Positions 31,707 to 35,060 of a DNA stretch of 35,060 nt are shown here, piece after piece. A program made the translations under genes and the position numbers. Source of the stretch: an uncultured Lachnospiraceae bacterium. Lineage in GTDB: Bacteria; Bacillota; Clostridia; Lachnospirales; Lachnospiraceae. The notes under the pieces are model-generated. The model was not told the DNA's origin and searched no databases. It was given only the letters and a program-made list of their open reading frames with translations. Numbering within the stretch: the stretch's first letter is position 1; every line of letters starts with the position of its first letter. The DNA lies in NCBI GenBank assembly GCA_910579285.1, contig CAJTTT010000017.1, positions 45,064 through 80,123 on the forward strand. The letters run 5' to 3'.

Positions 31707-32364
31707 GGTTGATCCTCCTCTCAATCTGTTTGGAAACCTTGCTAAGCAGGGTAATGACAACCAGATACATGATGCCGACGATGGCCCATGCCTGCAGGTT
31801 CTTAAAGGTATTGCCCATGATGGTCTTACCCACATTCGTAAGTTCCGGGAATCCGATCACGGACAGAATCGACGTGTCTTTTAAGGTAATGATAAACTGG
31901 TTGATGATGGACGGAATCATCGTGCGTACCGCCTGCGGCACCACAATCAGAGCCATCCCTGCACCGTAAGAAAGCCCCAGGCTTCTGCCTGCCTCCATCT
32001 GTCCCCTGTCCACGCTCTGAATGCCCGCTCTGACAATCTCCGCCATATACGCGCCGCAGTTCATGGAAAGCGCGATCGTGCCCGCCTGCAGGGCATCCAT
32101 CTTAAAGTTCGTGAATCCAAGGCTCTGGATCCCCGCCGGAATGCCAAAATAGATAAAATAAGCCAGCACAATCAGCGGCACGCCGCGCACTGCATCCACA
32201 TAAACCGTTCCGATAAAGTTAAGCGCCCTGTTGTGGCCCACATTCATCAGGCCGAAAATCATACCGATTATCGTGGCAAACACCAGAGAAAGCAGGCACA
32301 GCAGAAGCGTATGCCCCATCGCCTTCAAAAGCATTGCCCAATATGTCTGAATTATCATTACCAT
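31696..32364 (-). CDS. Polar amino-acid ABC transporter permease
   Basis: A 222-residue inner-membrane protein of the HisM/GlnP family with about five membrane segments. The permease signature (EMEAGRSLGLSYGAGMALI) precedes VVPQAVRTMIPSIINQFI, and AYFIYFGIPAG is also typical. One permease gene implies a homodimeric pore. The start at 32364 follows GAGGGAGA; a second ATG two codons on is possible. Copy 2 of the palindromic repeat lies between it and the binding-protein gene, and may lower its expression relative to that gene. Confidence 0.94.
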   Translation of the reverse strand: MVMIIQTYWAMLLKAMGHTLLLCLLSLVFATIIGMIFGLMNVGHNRALNFIGTVYVDAVRGVPLIVLAYFIYFGIPAGIQSLGFTNFKMDALQAGTIALSMNCGAYMAEIVRAGIQSVDRGQMEAGRSLGLSYGAGMALIVVPQAVRTMIPSIINQFIITLKDTSILSVIGFPELTNVGKTIMGNTFKNLQAWAIVGIMYLVVITLLSKVSKQIERRINRGR

Positions 32365-32388
32365 AAGTTTCTATCTCCCTCTATGACA

Positions 32389-32482
32389 GAGAATGCCTGC
32401 TTTTGGCATTCTCTTGTGTGAGACATAGAAGTTCTTGGCATCGCGTCCAATGGCGCGATGTCTTTAGAACTTCTTCTCACAC
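32389..32482 (-). repeat. Intergenic palindromic repeat, family 1 copy 2
   Basis: Arms 32416-32435 and 32466-32482 form a 17-bp stem (GTGTGAGA plus AGAAGTTCT) with the same CAT bulge as copy 1. An inner perfect 7-bp stem CATCGCG/CGCGATG lies at 32439-32445 and 32454-32460. A second hairpin, GAGAATGCC/GGCATTCTC, follows at 32389-32413. The repeat starts 2 nt after the binding-protein stop. Confidence 0.88.
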
Positions 32483-32484
32483 GG

Positions 32485-33243
32485 TTATCTTTCCAGATAC
32501 TTCGCAATAATCTCGTCGTATTTGCCGCTCGCCTTGATGTTTTTAAGACCCGCATTGAACATGTCAAGAAGCTCCTGGTTTTCGGCATTCATAATGGCAA
32601 AGCCGTAAGGCGCGCCCTCGCTCTCCATACCCTCGGGAATGGTCAGCGCAAGGCCCCCCGTCTTGATGGAGTCAGCCATGATCGGCGTATCTTCCACACA
32701 GGCTGCAGAGTTGCCCAGAATCACATCCTGGTACATCGTCGGTGAATCCTCAAATACTGTGGTGGTAAAGCCGTACTCATCTTTCAGGCTCTCGGCAAAA
32801 TCCATACCCGCCGTACCGTTCTTTACCGCTACATTTTTTCCTGCCAGATCTTCAAAACTTGCAATCGTGCTGCCCTCCGCAACGACAAAGGTCTGTGTCG
32901 CATCATAGTAGCCGTCAGAGAAAATCCAGCCGGAATCAATACGTTCCTGCTTGATGGTTGCGCCTGCAATCAGCGCGTCCGCCTGGCCCGCCTGCACTGC
33001 CGCAACACCCGCATCCCAGCCAAGGCTCTTCAGTTCATATTTGAATCCCTGATCCTCCGCAATCGCCGCCAGAACATCCACGTCGATCCCCACAAACTCA
33101 CCTTTCTCATTGGTGAATTCAAAAGGGCGGAATACGGTGTCCGTTGCCACAACCCATACCTTGCCGTCCTTCGCACCGCCGCCGCACGCCGCCACGCCAA
33201 GAGCCATACATCCGATCAAAATCATCGCCAGTAATTTTTTCAT
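32485..33243 (-). CDS. Amino-acid-binding lipoprotein of the ABC transporter
   Basis: A 252-residue extracellular solute-binding protein of family 3. It has a lipoprotein signal peptide (MKKLLAMILIGCMALGVAAC) with the lipidated Cys at residue 20. The mature part has FRPFEFTNEKGEFVGIDVDV (ligand carboxylate region), GATIKQERIDSGWIFSDGYY and AGKNVAVKNGTAG, as in glutamine, cystine or arginine binders. The ligand cannot be assigned from this. It is the first gene of the operon, with promoter 33335-33363 and a leader hairpin, and starts after AAAGGAGAGG. Confidence 0.95.
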   Translation of the reverse strand: MKKLLAMILIGCMALGVAACGGGAKDGKVWVVATDTVFRPFEFTNEKGEFVGIDVDVLAAIAEDQGFKYELKSLGWDAGVAAVQAGQADALIAGATIKQERIDSGWIFSDGYYDATQTFVVAEGSTIASFEDLAGKNVAVKNGTAGMDFAESLKDEYGFTTTVFEDSPTMYQDVILGNSAACVEDTPIMADSIKTGGLALTIPEGMESEGAPYGFAIMNAENQELLDMFNAGLKNIKASGKYDEIIAKYLER

Positions 33244-33288
33244 AAACTATCCTCTCCTTTTCTGCCGCAAATGTTTATTTCACACAGA

Positions 33289-33323
33289 AAAACGGTGTAC
33301 TGTTCTGGCATCGACACCGTTTT
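33289..33323 (-). promoter_or_regulatory. Terminator-like leader hairpin of the ABC transporter operon
   Basis: A perfect 10-bp stem AAAACGGTGT/ACACCGTTTT (33314-33323 with 33289-33298) with a 15-nt loop lies between the promoter and the gene. On the minus strand the stem ends in GTTTTTC. It resembles an attenuator; no T-box or known riboswitch is visible. Confidence 0.6.
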
Positions 33324-33334
33324 CCACATTTCTA

Positions 33335-33363
33335 AGTATATGGAGTTTTCTGTTTGTTGTCAA
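33335..33363 (-). promoter_or_regulatory. Promoter of the ABC transporter operon
   Basis: Minus-strand TTGACA (33363-33358, perfect -35), a 17-nt spacer and TATACT (33340-33335). Confidence 0.85.
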
Positions 33364-33366
33364 GAA

Positions 33367-33380
33367 ATTTGTATACAAAT
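33367..33380. promoter_or_regulatory. Palindromic candidate operator
   Basis: A perfect 14-bp palindrome ATTTGTATACAAAT adjoins the -35 box of the ABC transporter promoter, with a partial second site (TATACAAG at 33380-33387) next to it. The TTGTATACAA core resembles known GntR-type operators; the regulator is not in this window. Confidence 0.5.
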
Positions 33381-33450
33381 ATACAAGTATCATATCCCGG
33401 CCGTCATCTCCGTCCCGCCGGCCTATGAAAATGTGCCGCCTGTCGGCCGG

Positions 33451-34041
33451 TTACAGCTGTGCCGCCGCCGCAAGAATCATCTCCACCGCCTTATCAATGC
33501 CCAGCTTCTCCGTGTTGACCGTCAGATCAAAATTTCTCGCATCACCGTATGTCTGCTTGGTGTAGTATTCACAGTAGCGTTTTCTCGCCTTGTCCACCGC
33601 GCGCACATCGTTTGCCACCTGATCCGCCGGCACCTGATCCATCATCTTCGTCATGCGCTTCACCCGCCAGTCAAACCCAGCGTGGACAAACACATTCAGA
33701 CAGTGGTCAAATTCCCTTAAAATATAGTCGCCGTTACGCCCGACGATCACACAGCTTTCCTTGTTGGCCAGCTCCCTGATGGCATCACGCTGGGCCTGCC
33801 ACAGCTCCTCCTCCAGCGGTTTATTGTAGAAATCAAACAGGCTCTGGGCAAAGCCGAAGTTCTTCGGCACCCGCTCATCCCATCTGTGCACCTGCTCGGG
33901 CGTCAGTCTCTTTCCCGAAATGGCAGTCTTCAAAATGATATCCTTGTCATAATATTCGATTCCCAGCTCCCTGGCCACCCGCCTGCCGATCTCTCCGCCG
34001 CCCGCGCCAAACTCTCTTCCTATCGTAACAATTTTTCTCAT
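33451..34041 (-). CDS. Cytidylate-kinase-like family protein
   Basis: A 196-residue protein of the cytidylate kinase-like 2 family. The N-terminal phosphate-binding loop is GREFGAGGGEIGRRVA instead of the classical cytidylate kinase loop. It is followed by YYDKDIIL, CVIVGRNGDYIL and FVHAGFDWRVKRM, and the lid-like arginines in DKARKRYCEYY. Such paralogues are abundant in Clostridia, and CMP kinase activity is not demonstrated for most. It starts at 34041 after GAGGGGGAAAA, downstream of polC with repeat family 2 copy B between them. Confidence 0.85.
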   Translation of the reverse strand: MRKIVTIGREFGAGGGEIGRRVARELGIEYYDKDIILKTAISGKRLTPEQVHRWDERVPKNFGFAQSLFDFYNKPLEEELWQAQRDAIRELANKESCVIVGRNGDYILREFDHCLNVFVHAGFDWRVKRMTKMMDQVPADQVANDVRAVDKARKRYCEYYTKQTYGDARNFDLTVNTEKLGIDKAVEMILAAAAQL

Positions 34042-34061
34042 AGTTTTCCCCCTCTTCTATA

Positions 34062-34127
34062 CTTTCGTTCAGCATGCACCCATTCGCTAAATCGCGCCGC
34101 CTGCGCTCCCTGCCGCTTAGGCTGAAC
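34062..34127 (-). repeat. Intergenic repeat, family 2 copy B
   Basis: The plus strand reads TTTCGTTCAGC, CCATTCGC, TCGCGCC and GCGCTCC and closes with AGGCTGAAC. The ends GTTCAGC/GCTGAAC are inverted repeats. It aligns over about 60 nt with copy A at 2543-2603 and directly follows the polC stop. Confidence 0.7.
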
Positions 34128-34129
34128 CG

Positions 34130-35060
34130 TTATACCAAATCAAAGATACTGATCTGGTTGGACTCTGGGATATTCCCGAGCAGTCCTAATTGACTCATTA
34201 AGTCAATTACAGATTTGGAAACCTTCGTCCGCTCCCTGAAATCGTCCTTACTGAGGAACGGCCCGTCCTTCGCTGCCTCCACGATGGCATCCGCCGCTTT
34301 TTCTCCAAGACCGTCGATGCTGTTTAAGGAGGGCATCAGCTTTCCGCCCACGATTTGAAACAGCCTGGACTGCGCCGTAAAAATATCAATCGGCACAAAG
34401 TCAAACCCTCTGGCATACATTTCCTGCACAATCTTCATATCCTTCTGGGTATCCTGCTCCTTCTTGGAAAGCTCATCGCTTCTCCGCTTATATTCCGCCA
34501 TCACGCGCTCCAGATGGGCCTGCCCCTGGCACATAATTTCATAGGAAAAGGCCGATGCGCGGATGCTGAAATAGGCCGCGTAGTAAGCCAGCGGATAATT
34601 GATCTTACAGTAGGCAATGCGCCACGCCATCATAACGTAGGCGGCCGCATGGGCCTTGGGGAACATATATTTAATTTTCTTGCAGGAGCCGATGTACCAG
34701 TCCGGCACATTCTGCTCTTTCATCGCCTTGATCCACTCGTCCTTCAGGCCCTTTCCCTTACGCACGCTCTCCATAATAGTGAACGATAAGGACGGCTCCA
34801 CCCCCTGCTGCATCAGATAAATCATAATATCATCACGACAGCAGATGGCAGTGGAAATGGTCGCAAGCCCCTCCTCGATCAATGTCTGCGCGTTGCCAAG
34901 CCACACATCCGTGCCGTGGGAAAGCCCGGAAATACGCACCAGATCCGTAAAACACTTGGGCTTGGCGTCTATCACCATCTGGATGACAAACTCCGTGCCA
35001 AACTCCGGTATGCCAAGACACCCCAGCTTACAGCCGCCGATCTGCTCCGGGGTAATGCCC
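34130..35060 (-). CDS. polC: DNA polymerase III PolC-type alpha subunit, C-terminal part
   Basis: About 309 C-terminal codons; the gene continues past the right edge. Recognisable stretches are FTDLVRISGLSHGTDVW, MFPKAHAAAYVMMAWRIAY and INYPLAYYAAYFSIRA. The terminal SIDGLGEKAADAIVEAA (helix-hairpin-helix) precedes the final ISIFDLV. These are characteristic of the Gram-positive replicative polymerase PolC. No premature stop is present. In most relatives rimP follows polC closely; here 8 kb of other genes intervene. Confidence 0.96.
   Translation of the reverse strand, partial: GITPEQIGGCKLGCLGIPEFGTEFVIQMVIDAKPKCFTDLVRISGLSHGTDVWLGNAQTLIEEGLATISTAICCRDDIMIYLMQQGVEPSLSFTIMESVRKGKGLKDEWIKAMKEQNVPDWYIGSCKKIKYMFPKAHAAAYVMMAWRIAYCKINYPLAYYAAYFSIRASAFSYEIMCQGQAHLERVMAEYKRRSDELSKKEQDTQKDMKIVQEMYARGFDFVPIDIFTAQSRLFQIVGGKLMPSLNSIDGLGEKAADAIVEAAKDGPFLSKDDFRERTKVSKSVIDLMSQLGLLGNIPESNQISIFDLV

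Noticed and set aside
1..35060. CRISPR arrays, prophage, IS elements, rRNA
   Set aside because: No regularly spaced repeats, transposase, integrase or phage structural genes, and no rRNA-like sequence, were seen.

Overview
The window looks like a chromosomal housekeeping segment of a Firmicute of class Clostridia, most likely Lachnospiraceae. The evidence is the Gram-positive-type PolC, the rimP-nusA-ylxR-ylxQ-infB-rbfA-nrnA-truB-ribF-rpsO-pnp order, a pyrB-pyrI pair, a fused FolB-FolK, and family members typical of that group (DUF815 ATPase, CmpB-like membrane protein, DUF5050-like and DUF6020-like proteins). Base composition is moderately GC-rich and consistent throughout. I see no phage, IS element, CRISPR array or rRNA. 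Assignments rest on reading translations by eye, without database searches.

Layout. 1-2522 (minus): pheA followed by a DUF815 ATPase that runs off the left edge. 2729-3868 (plus): a membrane-anchored beta-propeller-like protein with its own promoter and terminator. 3911-7628 (minus): a folate operon transcribed folC-folE-folP-folBK. 7735-8148 (plus) and 8197-8625 (minus): a small CmpB-like membrane protein and a PH-domain protein. 8790-10980 (plus): a nitroreductase gene, then pyrB-pyrI, ending in a terminator shared with the convergent pnp. 10996-25765 (minus): the transcription/translation cluster rimP-nusA-ylxR-ylxQ-infB-rbfA-nrnA-truB-ribF. It is followed by a Na/Pi cotransporter, an NlpC/P60 hydrolase and a two-TM protein, and then by rpsO-pnp. 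25810-27700 (plus): a large polytopic DUF6020-like protein. 27793-29920 (minus): glycerate 2-kinase and a metallo-beta-lactamase-fold protein. 30091-30545 (plus): an orphan coiled-coil gene. 30759-30830 (minus): tRNA-Glu(CUC). 30963-33363 (minus): an amino-acid ABC transporter operon. 33451-34041 (minus): a cytidylate-kinase-like protein. 34130-35060 (minus): the C-terminal part of polC.

The genes are mostly ordinary; the most interesting material is in the gaps. Two families of intergenic structured repeats each occur twice. One sits directly after a stop codon in both copies, and its two stems differ by matched compensatory changes. The rimP-nusA operon has a roughly 200-nt leader with four near-perfect hairpins and a possible pseudoknot. 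The amino-acid transporter has a promoter-proximal palindrome and a terminator-like leader hairpin. The pheA leader lies inside a repeat and contains a small upstream ORF. rpsO has a structured leader and a strong hairpin separating it from pnp.
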